From RGIG529 sp050950425 (lineage in GTDB: Bacteria; Bacillota; Clostridia; Oscillospirales; Oscillospiraceae): a stretch of DNA of 64,000 nt. The stretch lies in contig JBMNHO010000002.1 in assembly GCA_050950425.1 (NCBI GenBank), positions 682,001-746,000 on the forward strand, read 5' to 3'. Shown here one piece after another: positions 18,801-26,624 of the stretch (positions are counted from its first letter, which is position 1; the number at the start of each line of letters is the position of its first letter). Below the pieces are notes generated by a model that was not told where the DNA came from, did not search any database, and was given only the letters and a program-made list of their open reading frames with translations. Position numbers and translations under genes: made by a program.

Positions 18801-20483
18801 GCTGGGGAAACGGCGGCGGCGCCTGCCCCGGCGGAGCAGACCACCCTTTGGACAACCTCGAGCATGTCCGCCCCTTCGCCCGCCCCAAACACGGAAAACG
18901 CCTTGGAAAAAGACCTGCATCCCTCCGCTTTTAAGGACGAGGCGTTCCCGGCTCCTGTTGACGTACCTTCCCCTTCGCGGGTGCCTCCATTGACACAGAC
19001 GGCGCCGGCATTTCCGCCGGCTCAAGCGGTGTTCCCGCCGGCCCGGCAGGCAGATTCTCCTCCCCCCTCCGCTTCCATCTTATCCACAGAGGACATTTTG
19101 CGCATTTGGGAGGACGTTCTGGGGAAACCCGGGCTGCGCCCCGACCTGTCCTTTTTCGAACAGGGTGGCTCTTCCCTGCAAGTGCTGAATATCTTGAGCC
19201 GCTATTACAATATGGACATCCAAATGGGACTTTCCGAGTTTTACAAAACCCCCACGGCTGCCGGCCAAGCGGCTCTCTTCGCCCATTTAAAGGCGCCCGC
19301 CGCCCCTGCCGCCAAGCCGGAAGAGGCTCCTTTGCCCCGCTTTGTCCCCCAGCCAAGGCAGTCGGCGCCTCAGCGATCCTCCGTGGTGCTGATGACCGGC
19401 GCCACCGGGTTTTTAGGCGCTCATTTGCTCCGCTCTCTTCTGGCCAACGGTACGGACCGGGTCATCTGTCTGGTGCGGGGCGACGGCAACCGGCTTTCCG
19501 ACGCCCTCTCCTGGTATTTCGGCGCCGGGTGGGCCGCCGGCGCGGCAAGCCGGATTCAAACCGTGTCCGGTGACATCACCCGGCCCCGTATGGGGATAGA
19601 CCCCAAGGTTTATCCCTCCATAATCGCTGAAATCGGCGCTGTGTACCATGCCGCCGCCGACGTCCGGCATTACGCCGCGGATGTTGACGCATTCATGCAC
19701 AACAACATCGCGGGAACCCGGGAAGCCATCCAGCTTGCTCTGGATGCCGGCGTCCCCCTGCACCATATGTCTTCTCTCAGCGTTTCCGGAGAATATCTGA
19801 TAAACGCCCCGGAAACCCCTGCGGACTTCACAGAGCAGGATTTTCATATGGGCCAAAACTGGCAGGACAACACCTATGTAAAGAGCAAAATGCTGGCCGA
19901 GTCGGCTGTCTATTCCGCCATGGAGCAGCGGGGCCTTCGCGCCAAGGTATATCGCCTGGGCCGGCTGATTGGCCGCGCCTCAGACGGTGTGTTCCAGCGG
20001 GATCCGTCGAGCAATATGTCCTTTCTGACCATGCGGGCGATTTACGCGCTGGGTGTTTTGCCGGAAGAGCTGGCTCCCCTTCCCGTGGATCTCACCCCGG
20101 TGGATTTTGCGGCAGACGCCATCGTCGCGTTGCGCGATGCGCCCCTTACTGCGCTGCATATCATGAACCCCTCGCCCCCCACGACGGAAGCGGTCTTTGT
20201 CCAGCTGATTCCCAATCTGGAGATTTTAGACAGCGCCGCGTTTGATGCGCGCCTGGGGGAGCGGCTCTCCCACCCCGGGGCAGACAAGCTGTTTTCCCTT
20301 CTGCTGGACTTTTTGAAGATGTATCGAACCCATTCCCTTTCCATTGCGCCCGTGTGCCGACAAACGCAGTCTGCCCTGGAAAAGGCGGGATTTCGTTTCA
20401 TTCTCCCGCCGGTTTCCGATCTTGTGGCTGGCGTGTCTACCAACGCGTTTCCGAAAAACGCACCGGAGGGTGACCCAAAATGA
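12807..20483 (+). CDS. Nonribosomal peptide synthetase, C-A-T-C-A-T-R
   Basis: 2,558 residues. Order: condensation 1 (HHIISDG at 138), adenylation 1 (TSGSTG at 606, NQYGPSE near 757), carrier 1 (GGNSL, Ser 985), condensation 2 (HHIISDG at 1170), adenylation 2 (TSGSTG at 1633, NLYGPTE near 1770), a Pro/Ala-rich linker (1975-2090), carrier 2 (GGSSL, Ser 2123), and a thioester reductase (TGATGFLG at 2197, YVKSK with Tyr 2357/Lys 2361). All catalytic motifs look intact. A leading C domain implies N-acylation of residue 1; the reductase implies NAD(P)H release as an aldehyde or alcohol. The start is ATG 12807 because the ATG at 12795 touches the AAGG ribosome site. By-eye specificity codes: A1 DALAVGQVAK (hydrophobic or aromatic likely), A2 DITQIGLVYK (not assigned). 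Residue 2558 overlaps the next gene by ATGA. Confidence 0.95.
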   Translation: MSEAEHRNMFPLSLSQKNIWDLERTFEGTSINNISTTLRISGRVDFSVLQQTLHMVLSSDPTLRTRIALVEGEPMQYISRSVQERFPIYDFSGAGDDGLSVWENTLTRELISVLESPLYRFVLFRTGEHSGGVFVKIHHIISDGWSQVLICNRISKTYLALLSRSEPQLDDAPSYELHVQDEQDYLSSAHYEKDKEYWVRQLSSFGEPSAIKDLKGAAVSPVGRRVSFQLPQHLNHAIYSFCIQNRVAPFAVFYMALAIYFKRTGGADRFTIGVPIFNRTSYLFKQCTGMFVSTLPFVNEIQDDWSFSSFNEALAEAWYDLLRHQRFPLKDISAIADPAGGRLFQIALSYQDSRVYESHDTSVVFSGRWHYGGYQAEQLCIHLSNLTSPRQYAVDYDYLTQAFTEEEISSLHFSLMNLLSEALTNTEKPLCQLSMLGADEREKVIYTFNRTAKYIGEEDAYQIFSRVVREFPSRAALIHKGERLTYAALDAGAALVSAALPPVSPGQRGLAAVLLPRDFSLFTSIVGALRAGWAYLLLSKETPVMRILETLSQSGAAVLITDQASVSALSDKGLSTPVIDIARLPDGPKPDPVPSAPSDLAYVVYTSGSTGTPKGVEIAQESLMNLAQAMEPLYGSGAVLSLCSVGFDAFVLESAVALLNGQTIVLPSDTDLESPRRLAHLILNYAVGFLAITPSRLYSFLKDKSFCASMRIIERIVCGGEPFPRELLQALSLCTSARIYNQYGPSETTVAVSHMLLNHASFITAGAPLQNCRLYVLDEWQNPLPVGAYGELYIGGVCVGKGYRNDPDLTASRFLPSPFESGDRLYRTGDIACWTEDGEILLAGRRDRQIKLRGLRVEPQEISSCIASHPQVHDAAARVLELSGQSVVAVYYTSDLPLPEVELLTFAASYLPRYMLPSYIKRVDAIPLTANGKVDESRLPLPETDSGLRAEPTDGLVHDVLDIFRHVLRSPIGPDGDYFLAGGNSLTAMQTLAEVEERTGCLLRTTDLYACRTARLLAQCITQRMEGASPAEQAAAAYISKAPAQSRYPLSPVQRGIYFQSFLDETGLLYNMSGAFRLGVMPDLRRLASAFHSLIAGDEIFRTSFLQNGDGIFASVSDSAPFHLQTLRGETIDDVKKAFVAPFSLDQAPLLRAGVWNAPDGAAVLFLDTHHIISDGLTTPIAMGRLADYYNGSAPDLPPISYVDYAYHLSHSGETKERDRQYWKEHLTPMPPPLSLPTDAPRPHTLSLKGAGYSLSFSDGASASISQFCSQRGISAYVLFLSGFGYLLSALSGQKEFTVGSPVSDRTHSALGNVCGPLLNVFPLKLHVSKALPVSAYLEAVRDEVASMMDHSACPPEEIISLLSLPRDLSRNPLYDVTLSMRPFDVTALSFAGAPVQYIPLESGTAKAELALDVALENGVYSLQFSYASDLFMEETVALYARSLIHIVASFVSGSFDRLGEIDPLALKDRLSLIDIPEHTYKPYLNMPVHEMARQKAMLHPSETAVVFHGVPTTRMQTEERACQIANVLTEAGVVPGERIGLAMGRTPDLFAAMLAVLKTGCAYVPLLSSLPGNRLSYMAETAGIKHILCDEATLPQLPPDLREMAVDPSTPASTSFQAVPVASSDLINVLFTSGSTGRPKGVMIRHSSISNLLSNMNEALADVTGPMICATTLIFDIFITESLLPLAMGKTVILADEEEMLLPWRLAALIESFQAGFIQFTASRLSMCLTNDAFCKAARHLQFTIVGGEQVSAALVSQFKTHCPAGRLVNLYGPTEAAVYITMTDLEDKAPVTIGKPMHNCRVYVMDESGSRVMPTATGELYLAGAGISAGYIARPDLTEASFLPDPFAPGEIMYKSGDLGRLRVDGRFDCFGRCDNQVKINGQRLETDEIVSTMLRSGLVTQAAVIPVSLSGSLLALHAFCTLNGTGGEDALASYLREELPDYMIPKHFHILDDMPYTPGGKIDLTALRSLAMSTPAPQPAHVPVETETNGSFAATAGETAAAPAPAEQTTLWTTSSMSAPSPAPNTENALEKDLHPSAFKDEAFPAPVDVPSPSRVPPLTQTAPAFPPAQAVFPPARQADSPPPSASILSTEDILRIWEDVLGKPGLRPDLSFFEQGGSSLQVLNILSRYYNMDIQMGLSEFYKTPTAAGQAALFAHLKAPAAPAAKPEEAPLPRFVPQPRQSAPQRSSVVLMTGATGFLGAHLLRSLLANGTDRVICLVRGDGNRLSDALSWYFGAGWAAGAASRIQTVSGDITRPRMGIDPKVYPSIIAEIGAVYHAAADVRHYAADVDAFMHNNIAGTREAIQLALDAGVPLHHMSSLSVSGEYLINAPETPADFTEQDFHMGQNWQDNTYVKSKMLAESAVYSAMEQRGLRAKVYRLGRLIGRASDGVFQRDPSSNMSFLTMRAIYALGVLPEELAPLPVDLTPVDFAADAIVALRDAPLTALHIMNPSPPTTEAVFVQLIPNLEILDSAAFDARLGERLSHPGADKLFSLLLDFLKMYRTHSLSIAPVCRQTQSALEKAGFRFILPPVSDLVAGVSTNAFPKNAPEGDPK

Positions 20484-22330
20484 TTTCTGATTTATTCGCT
20501 ATCTTTACCATCATCGCGTTGTTTTGCATCATCATTTTCATTTCTTGGAGCATCAAAACCCAGCATCTTCGTCTGATCCATAAGCTGTACATCAGCTTTG
20601 CCGTGTGTTACAGCATCTGGATCCTAGCGCTTTTCATCATGAAATTTGTTGATCCCCAAAACATCACGGTTCTTTTTGTGCTGGATGCTCTGACCAACTC
20701 GACGGGCGCTTTTACCCCTACGCTATATTTCTGCATTTCTCTCACTTTTTTAAACAACTGGGAAAAGCTCCCCACCAAAGCATATTTCTTGTTTTTCATT
20801 CCCGTTTTCAGCTCCCTGGTGGTTTGGACCAATCCCTTTCACCACCTGCAATATCAAGTGTTCTCCATCTTCAGAAGCGAGGTGGTGTTTGGCCCTTATA
20901 TGCTGATCTCCGGCGCCTATTCCTATCTCTGCATTGTGGCCGCCATTGTGCTGATGATCCGCTTTGCCATTCGCAATCGCGCAAAGCTTTATGTGCTGCA
21001 ATGCCTCCTTTTCTCCCTCGGCGGCCTTTGCCCGTTGATCGTCAGCATCGTATCTACCTTTTTCTCCACCTTTCCCATCACGGCCACCCCCCTTAGCTTC
21101 GCCTCCATCATTGTGTTCAACGGCATCGCCATCTACAAGCTGCATCTGCTGGATATCAAGCCGCTGGCCACCCAGCTTGTGCTGGACTCCATTTCCGACT
21201 CCTATGCGATCCTCAGCGACAACGGCTTGGTGATCAGTTTTAACAAACCTTTTTCCGATATCTTTTCGCCCCGATACGGGCTGAAGGAGGGTTCCCATCT
21301 GGAGGCGTTCCAGCCGGGGGACGACAATGCTTCCAATGCCGTTATTTATAACCTGATTGCCGCGGTGAATGCTTGCAAAACAAGCCTTACCACCATATCC
21401 TATGAGCAGCCCATTATCACCCGTGAGGAAAAATCCGTCTACAAGGCCTATTATATCGCAGAGGTCTCCCCCGCCCTGCTGGACGGACAGATCTCCGGAT
21501 ATATCGTCATTTTCAAAGACGTCACACAGCTGAAAAACAGCATGCAAACACTGCAGGACAACCAGGCGCGGATGATGGAGCAGGAGCGGCTTGCCTTTTT
21601 GGGGCAGATGATGGGAGGTCTGGCCCACAACTTAAAAACGCCCATTATGAGCATCTCCGGCTGCATCTCTTCGGCGGCTACGCTGATAGAGGAATGCCGG
21701 GACAGCCTTGACGACCCGGATGTCACAACAGCGGATTATCTGGAGATTTACGACGAAATAGAGGGCTGGTTTCAAAAAATGCGGGAAGCGTCTGCCTATA
21801 TGTCGGATATTATAACGGCGATCAAGGGGCAGGCTTCCACCGTAGCGGCCAACAAAGATGCCGTTTTTACCATTGAAGAGCTGTTTAAGCGGGTGACGCT
21901 TCTCATGCGGCATGAGCTGCTTAGCAGCCATAACCATCTCACAGTGGAATACAACGACGAGCGCGGCACGGCCATACGGGGGGATATCAACACCTTGATC
22001 CAAGTGCTGGACAACTTTATTTCCAACTCCATCTACGCCCAGCCGGACAAAGGAAAAATTACCCTCGGCGTTTACCGAGAAGACGAGTATTTGAAAATCT
22101 ATGTGAAGGACAACGGCTTCGGCGTAAAACCACATATTAAAAACCGGCTGTTTCGAGAAATGGTCACCAGCAAAGGAACCCACGGCACCGGCCTGGGCCT
22201 TTACATTTCCCAGGTCGTGGTACACGGCAACTTTGGCGGTGACCTTTGGTACAAAGAAAACCCGGAGGGGGGCTCCATTTTTGGAATGTCAATCCCCGCC
22301 GAACACATCATTGTGTCTGAATACACATAA
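20480..22330 (+). CDS. Sensor histidine kinase with 7TM-type N-terminus and PAS domain
   Basis: 616 residues, starting in an ATGA overlap with the NRPS stop, so translation is coupled. Residues 1-225 hold about seven hydrophobic segments of the His-kinase 7TM type. A PAS-like region follows (about 230-355, DSYAILSDNGLVISFN). The phospho-acceptor block is MGGLAHNLKTPIMSISG with His 383, an HNxKTP variant of the usual HExRTP. The ATPase domain has DNFISNSIYAQ and GTGLGLYISQVV. The ligand is unknown; its place inside the biosynthetic operon suggests it senses the peptide product or a related signal. The partner regulator follows 17 bases downstream. Confidence 0.92.
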   Translation: MISDLFAIFTIIALFCIIIFISWSIKTQHLRLIHKLYISFAVCYSIWILALFIMKFVDPQNITVLFVLDALTNSTGAFTPTLYFCISLTFLNNWEKLPTKAYFLFFIPVFSSLVVWTNPFHHLQYQVFSIFRSEVVFGPYMLISGAYSYLCIVAAIVLMIRFAIRNRAKLYVLQCLLFSLGGLCPLIVSIVSTFFSTFPITATPLSFASIIVFNGIAIYKLHLLDIKPLATQLVLDSISDSYAILSDNGLVISFNKPFSDIFSPRYGLKEGSHLEAFQPGDDNASNAVIYNLIAAVNACKTSLTTISYEQPIITREEKSVYKAYYIAEVSPALLDGQISGYIVIFKDVTQLKNSMQTLQDNQARMMEQERLAFLGQMMGGLAHNLKTPIMSISGCISSAATLIEECRDSLDDPDVTTADYLEIYDEIEGWFQKMREASAYMSDIITAIKGQASTVAANKDAVFTIEELFKRVTLLMRHELLSSHNHLTVEYNDERGTAIRGDINTLIQVLDNFISNSIYAQPDKGKITLGVYREDEYLKIYVKDNGFGVKPHIKNRLFREMVTSKGTHGTGLGLYISQVVVHGNFGGDLWYKENPEGGSIFGMSIPAEHIIVSEYT

Positions 22331-22347
22331 ACTGGGGGTGTTTCTAA

Positions 22348-23856
22348 ATGAGAAAAAGCAAACAGACATCATTCCAACGCGATTTTTCCATCCTCACTCT
22401 GGACGATGACCCCATCATGACATCTACACTACAGGCCTTTTTTCAACGATCCGGATACCGGGTGGACGTGGAGCATGAACCGTACACAGCAATTGAACGC
22501 ATACGAACCGGACACTACGACATCCTTCTTCTGGACTTTTTGATGACGCCCATCTGCGGCGATCAGGTGGTCTCGGAAATCCGTCAATTCAATCGGGATA
22601 TTTTTATCATTTTGCTGACAGGCCATAGGAGCGTTGCCCCGCCGGTCAAAACCATCCGAGAACTGGACATTCAGGGCTATTACGAAAAGAGCGACCGCTT
22701 TGACCAGCTGGAGCTTTTGGTGGAATCCTGCGTGAAATCGATCCTCCAAATGCGAACCATACGAACGTACCAAGACGGGCTTTCAGCCATTATGGATTCT
22801 CTGCCTGAAATTTACCATTTGCAATCTTTGGATCATATCATGGACAGCATCCTCCACACCGCCACGTCCTTTATGGGGGCCAAAACCGGCGTGTTGGAGC
22901 TGAATGTAACCCAAAAGAGCCACCGGGATCCTGGCATTGACGTCCCCACTTCGCTGACCCAGGCCATCGGAAACCCAACCGCGCCCCCCAGCCTGAAGGG
23001 GATGCTTTCGAAAGACGCTTTCTCCCATGGTTCCATCTTGTTTCAGGACGGGTGGTCGATGGCGGCCATTTGGGACAATGACGGCAGGATGGCAGGGCTG
23101 CTGTCCGTCAGCATGCCCCACCCGCCCCAGGCCGATCAAGTTCAGCTTTTGGAGGTTTTCTCCAAACAGGTGACAGCGGCGCTGAACAACGTTCGGCTCC
23201 ACTCCATTGTAAGCGATAAAAACGATGAGCTGACCCAGGCGTATGCCCGTCTGCGGGACAGCTACATGGAAATCATTGATGCGCTCCGCCTTCTGGTGGA
23301 CGCGCGGGATATCTACACCCGGGGCCATTCCGACCGGGTTTCTGAACGCGCCGTCCAGATTGCGAAAGCCATGGGCAAGGACGAGACGTACTGCGAAAGC
23401 ATCCGCATTGCCGGGCTGTTCCATGACATTGGTAAAATCGGCGTGTCGGATGATATTTTACTGAAAAACACCCATTTGACAGACGCGGAATTTGAAGTCA
23501 TGAAATCTCATCCGGAGGACGGAGCACGCATTTTGTCCGCCATCTCCATGTTTCGCGACATTGCCCCCATTGTGCGTTCTCATCATGAGCATTTTAACGG
23601 AAACGGATATCCCAAGGGGCTTTCCGGCGTCTCTATCCCGGAAGAAGCCCGCATCATTGCCGTCGCGGATGCCTTCGATGCCATGACCTCTGACCGGTCT
23701 TACCGAAAGGCGCTCTCTTTGGATGCCACTGTCGCCCAGCTGGAGCTGGGACGCGGTACACAATTTGACCCACACATTGTGGACACGTTCCTGTCTATCC
23801 TCAATGCCGAAACAGGGGCATTGCCCAAGCAGACACAAAGCGCATCAATGTTGTAA
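22348..23856 (+). CDS. Response regulator: REC, GAF-like, HD-GYP
   Basis: 502 residues. The receiver domain (13-130) has the acidic LDDDP, phospho-acceptor Asp 63 (LLLDFLMTP), TGH and a Lys in YYEKSD. A GAF-like region covers about 145-300. The HD-GYP domain (310-480) has GHSDRVS, FHDIGKIG (His 359, Asp 360), SHPEDGARIL and HHEHFNGNGYPKG, where Asn replaces the usual Asp of DGxGYP. Such proteins hydrolyse cyclic di-GMP. There is no DNA-binding domain, so output would be through the second messenger or protein contact. GGGGGTG precedes the ATG. Confidence 0.92.
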   Translation: MRKSKQTSFQRDFSILTLDDDPIMTSTLQAFFQRSGYRVDVEHEPYTAIERIRTGHYDILLLDFLMTPICGDQVVSEIRQFNRDIFIILLTGHRSVAPPVKTIRELDIQGYYEKSDRFDQLELLVESCVKSILQMRTIRTYQDGLSAIMDSLPEIYHLQSLDHIMDSILHTATSFMGAKTGVLELNVTQKSHRDPGIDVPTSLTQAIGNPTAPPSLKGMLSKDAFSHGSILFQDGWSMAAIWDNDGRMAGLLSVSMPHPPQADQVQLLEVFSKQVTAALNNVRLHSIVSDKNDELTQAYARLRDSYMEIIDALRLLVDARDIYTRGHSDRVSERAVQIAKAMGKDETYCESIRIAGLFHDIGKIGVSDDILLKNTHLTDAEFEVMKSHPEDGARILSAISMFRDIAPIVRSHHEHFNGNGYPKGLSGVSIPEEARIIAVADAFDAMTSDRSYRKALSLDATVAQLELGRGTQFDPHIVDTFLSILNAETGALPKQTQSASML

Positions 23857-23870
23857 GGAGCATCTGAATT

Positions 23871-25517
23871 ATGAAACAATTTCCACTGAACCCTGTCGAT
23901 TACTATGGCACGTTTTCCGACTTTGTAGACGGCCTCGCCGAAAAGTACGCCGAAAAGCCAGCTGTCTCTTATTTCACGCAGAAGCAAGAGGAAGTGATGC
24001 ATACGTACGGCACGTTTACAGACCAGATCTATGCATTGCGGGAGTCCCTGGCCGCAGACGGTCTGGCAGGAAAGCACATTGCGATCCTCAGCGAAAACAG
24101 CTATGCGTTTCTGGTGACTTATCTGGCGATCACCGCATGCGGCGCGGTGGCCGTTTGTATCGATGCGGAGCAATCTGACGATACCATCCGGCAAATGCTC
24201 TCTTTGGCGGACGTGAACGCCGCTTTTGTAGCCGGCCCCTATCTTCCCATTTGTCTCTCTGTTCTGCCCAAAGAAGCGATCTTCTCTTTGCCCGGCCGAA
24301 CAGAGGAGGGCGTCCGTTCCTTTGACCAGCTGTGCGAGACAGGCCGGGAAGCTCTCTCCGCCCGCTCCGCGGGGCGTGCCTATGCTCTGGACCCAGACCA
24401 GCCCGCGGTCATCGTGTTTACCTCCGGCACGTCCAGCCTTGCAAAGCCCGTTGTCCTCACCCACCGAAACATTCTGCAAAACGCGAGCGACAGCATGCTG
24501 TATGTTCACATGTATGACAGGGTTTTTACCCACCTTCCCTTTTATCACACATATGGGATGACGTGCAGCGTCCTAAACGTTTTGGTGCAGGGGCTTCATT
24601 TGTTCATCAACGGCAATCTGAAAACCGTGATGCGGGACATGCTTTTGTCAAAGCCCGACACGCTTGTAACCGTCCCCCTTATGCTGGAGGCGATTCGAAA
24701 CCAGATATGGCTTTCCGCCGAGCAAGCCGGAAAAGCCGGACAGCTGAAAAAACTCTTCCGATTGGCAGGGGTTTTGCGCCGTCTCGGTCTTCGGCCGAAG
24801 TTCAAAGCGCTCGCCGCCATCCGTGAGAAAGCCTTTGGATCCATTCGCATCATCATTTCCGGCGGCGCCGCTTTGAGCATTGACACGGCACGGGAATTTG
24901 ATCTGCTGGGGATTGCCGTTTTACAGGGGTACGGCATCACGGAATGCTCCCCTCTGATTTCTGTGAACAGCAACCACTCCCACCGCATCGGCTCCGTTGG
25001 CCACGTGCTGCCCAGCCTGCGCATCAAAATCGTAGACGGAGAAATTTGGGTGACCGGCCCTTCCCTTATGCCGGGCTACTATCAATCCCCCGAGCTGACG
25101 GCTGAGGCATTGGAAGACGGCTGGTTCAAAACCGGTGACATCGGCTACATCGACAGCAAAGACTTCCTTTTCATTACAGGCAGGAAGAAAAACCTGATCG
25201 TATTTAAAAACGGCAAAAAGGTTTCTCCCGAAAAAATGGAGGAAATGGTTCAGCAAATTCCCTTGGTGAAGGAAGTGGTTGTTTACGGAGCAACCAGCGG
25301 CTCCTCCGCCGACGACACCAAGCTTGCGGCCAGCATCTACCCCGATCCCATCCGGTCTGCCAATATGAATGCATACGAAATTTTGGCTCATCTGCAATCC
25401 GGCATTGATGACATCAATGCCAGTCTCCCCTTCTACCAGCACATCCAGATGATCAGCATTCGCCAGCAGCCCTTCGCCAAAACCGGCTCTCAAAAAATCA
25501 AACGTCACCTTGTTTAG
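23871..25517 (+). CDS. AMP-forming fatty acyl ligase (acyl-CoA or acyl-ACP synthetase)
   Basis: 548 residues of the ANL superfamily, long-chain acyl ligase type. Seen: a phosphate loop FTSGTSSLAKPVVLTHRN (near 184), altered from the usual TSGTTGxPKG; ISGGAALS near 327; GYGITECSPLIS near 348; KTGDIGY near 422; and ITGRKKNLIVFKNGKKVSPE near 437. The C-terminal KTGSQKIKRH gives the usual catalytic Lys. Placed directly before a stand-alone ACP, it most likely activates a fatty acid and loads that ACP for the first condensation domain of the NRPS. Acyl-CoA formation cannot be excluded. Confidence 0.88.
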   Translation: MKQFPLNPVDYYGTFSDFVDGLAEKYAEKPAVSYFTQKQEEVMHTYGTFTDQIYALRESLAADGLAGKHIAILSENSYAFLVTYLAITACGAVAVCIDAEQSDDTIRQMLSLADVNAAFVAGPYLPICLSVLPKEAIFSLPGRTEEGVRSFDQLCETGREALSARSAGRAYALDPDQPAVIVFTSGTSSLAKPVVLTHRNILQNASDSMLYVHMYDRVFTHLPFYHTYGMTCSVLNVLVQGLHLFINGNLKTVMRDMLLSKPDTLVTVPLMLEAIRNQIWLSAEQAGKAGQLKKLFRLAGVLRRLGLRPKFKALAAIREKAFGSIRIIISGGAALSIDTAREFDLLGIAVLQGYGITECSPLISVNSNHSHRIGSVGHVLPSLRIKIVDGEIWVTGPSLMPGYYQSPELTAEALEDGWFKTGDIGYIDSKDFLFITGRKKNLIVFKNGKKVSPEKMEEMVQQIPLVKEVVVYGATSGSSADDTKLAASIYPDPIRSANMNAYEILAHLQSGIDDINASLPFYQHIQMISIRQQPFAKTGSQKIKRHLV

Positions 25518-25527
25518 GAGGATCTTT

Positions 25528-25761
25528 ATGCTTGAACTGATGCAAAAAATCATATTCCAGGTAACCGGAAAAAGCGATATTACGTATGACACAGATTTTA
25601 TCCAGGATCTGGAACTCAATTCTTTTGATATTATGAACATCGTCTCGGCTTTTGAAGACCAGTTCGATATTTCCATCCCCACCCGGGATGTATGGAAACT
25701 GCACCAGGTAAAAGACGCCATTGCTTATATGCGCAATTGCGGCGTGGACGGCCCCTCCTGA
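25528..25761 (+). CDS. Stand-alone acyl carrier protein
   Basis: 77 residues with the carrier motif DLELNSFDIMNIV; Ser 32 is the predicted phosphopantetheine site. Acidic residues after it (FEDQFDISI) match ACP helix II. The start at 25528 follows AGGAGG by six bases and comes 10 bases after the ligase stop. Context says it carries the acyl starter for the NRPS after charging by the preceding ligase. Not recognisable as the primary-metabolism ACP, which normally has GxDSLD. Confidence 0.9.
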   Translation: MLELMQKIIFQVTGKSDITYDTDFIQDLELNSFDIMNIVSAFEDQFDISIPTRDVWKLHQVKDAIAYMRNCGVDGPS

Positions 25762-25762
25762 G

Positions 25763-26347
25763 ATGGCCGTCCCCGTTTCCCTTTATGTCGCGGCCAACTG
25801 GCCGCGCCGTGCCTCCGGCCAGCTGCTGCTTGCGGGGGTGAAGCAGTGGTGTGCGTCCTCCTGCCGCCCGCTGCCAAACCTTTCCCTCGTTCGTTCAACC
25901 CACGGAAAACCTTATTTGGAACATGCGCCGGACATTCATTTTTCCGTCACCCACAGCGGGGATTTTTGGCTTTGCGCCATCTCCGCCCACCCGGTGGGCC
26001 TTGACTTGCAGCAAATCCAGAAAGCACCCACACGCAAGCTGGCCCGGCGGTTTTTCCACCCCGCGGAAGCGGACTATCTGGAATGGAACCCCGACGCGTT
26101 TTTTAAAATCTGGTCCGCCAAGGAAAGCTTTGTCAAGCTGACCGGCCAGGGCATAGACGATTCTTTTTCCGCCTTTTCTATGGTAAAACACGGCAAAATT
26201 CAAACAGAAATGGGCGGCGCGCGGTTCCGTTTCCTGCCGTTTGCGCCAACCTACACCCTTTGCCTTTGCTGCCGTTTTCCCACTGAAATCACCACGACAG
26301 AGCTTCTAAGAACGCCCCTCGCGCCATGCCCCGGCGCCTTGGTTTGA
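25763..26347 (+). CDS. Sfp-type phosphopantetheinyl transferase of the NRPS cluster
   Basis: 194 residues. Seen: HGKPYL, FSVTHSGDFWLCAIS (near 65), GLDLQQI (Asp and Gln where DxE is usual) and FFKIWSAKESFVKLTGQGI (near 113). It starts one base after the ACP stop, so it is coupled to it; the end of the ACP gene carries CCTCC rather than a strong ribosome site. It would activate the two NRPS carrier domains and the ACP. The end of the operon is here; a 277-base stretch to the next gene holds no recognisable gene or clear terminator. Confidence 0.92.
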   Translation: MAVPVSLYVAANWPRRASGQLLLAGVKQWCASSCRPLPNLSLVRSTHGKPYLEHAPDIHFSVTHSGDFWLCAISAHPVGLDLQQIQKAPTRKLARRFFHPAEADYLEWNPDAFFKIWSAKESFVKLTGQGIDDSFSAFSMVKHGKIQTEMGGARFRFLPFAPTYTLCLCCRFPTEITTTELLRTPLAPCPGALV

Positions 26348-26624
26348 CCATATGCAACGTCCTTCCCCGCCGGCAGGACATCTTCTTTTTGTCCCTGTTT
26401 TTCGGTGGCCTCTCTTTTGCATAAGGTCGTCCCTCTGATCTGTTGTTTTTCTGTTTCCCGTTTTCCCTGTTTCTTCTCTTTGTTGTCTGCCCTCCAGAAC
26501 GTCTCCATTATGAACGTTCTATGAATCTCCAATTGACAGGAACAGGGCGATATGGTATAAATATCAATAGGATAGTGGGGCCTTCGGCTCTCCCTGTTCA
26601 ATGATCATAATGAGGTGTTGCATC

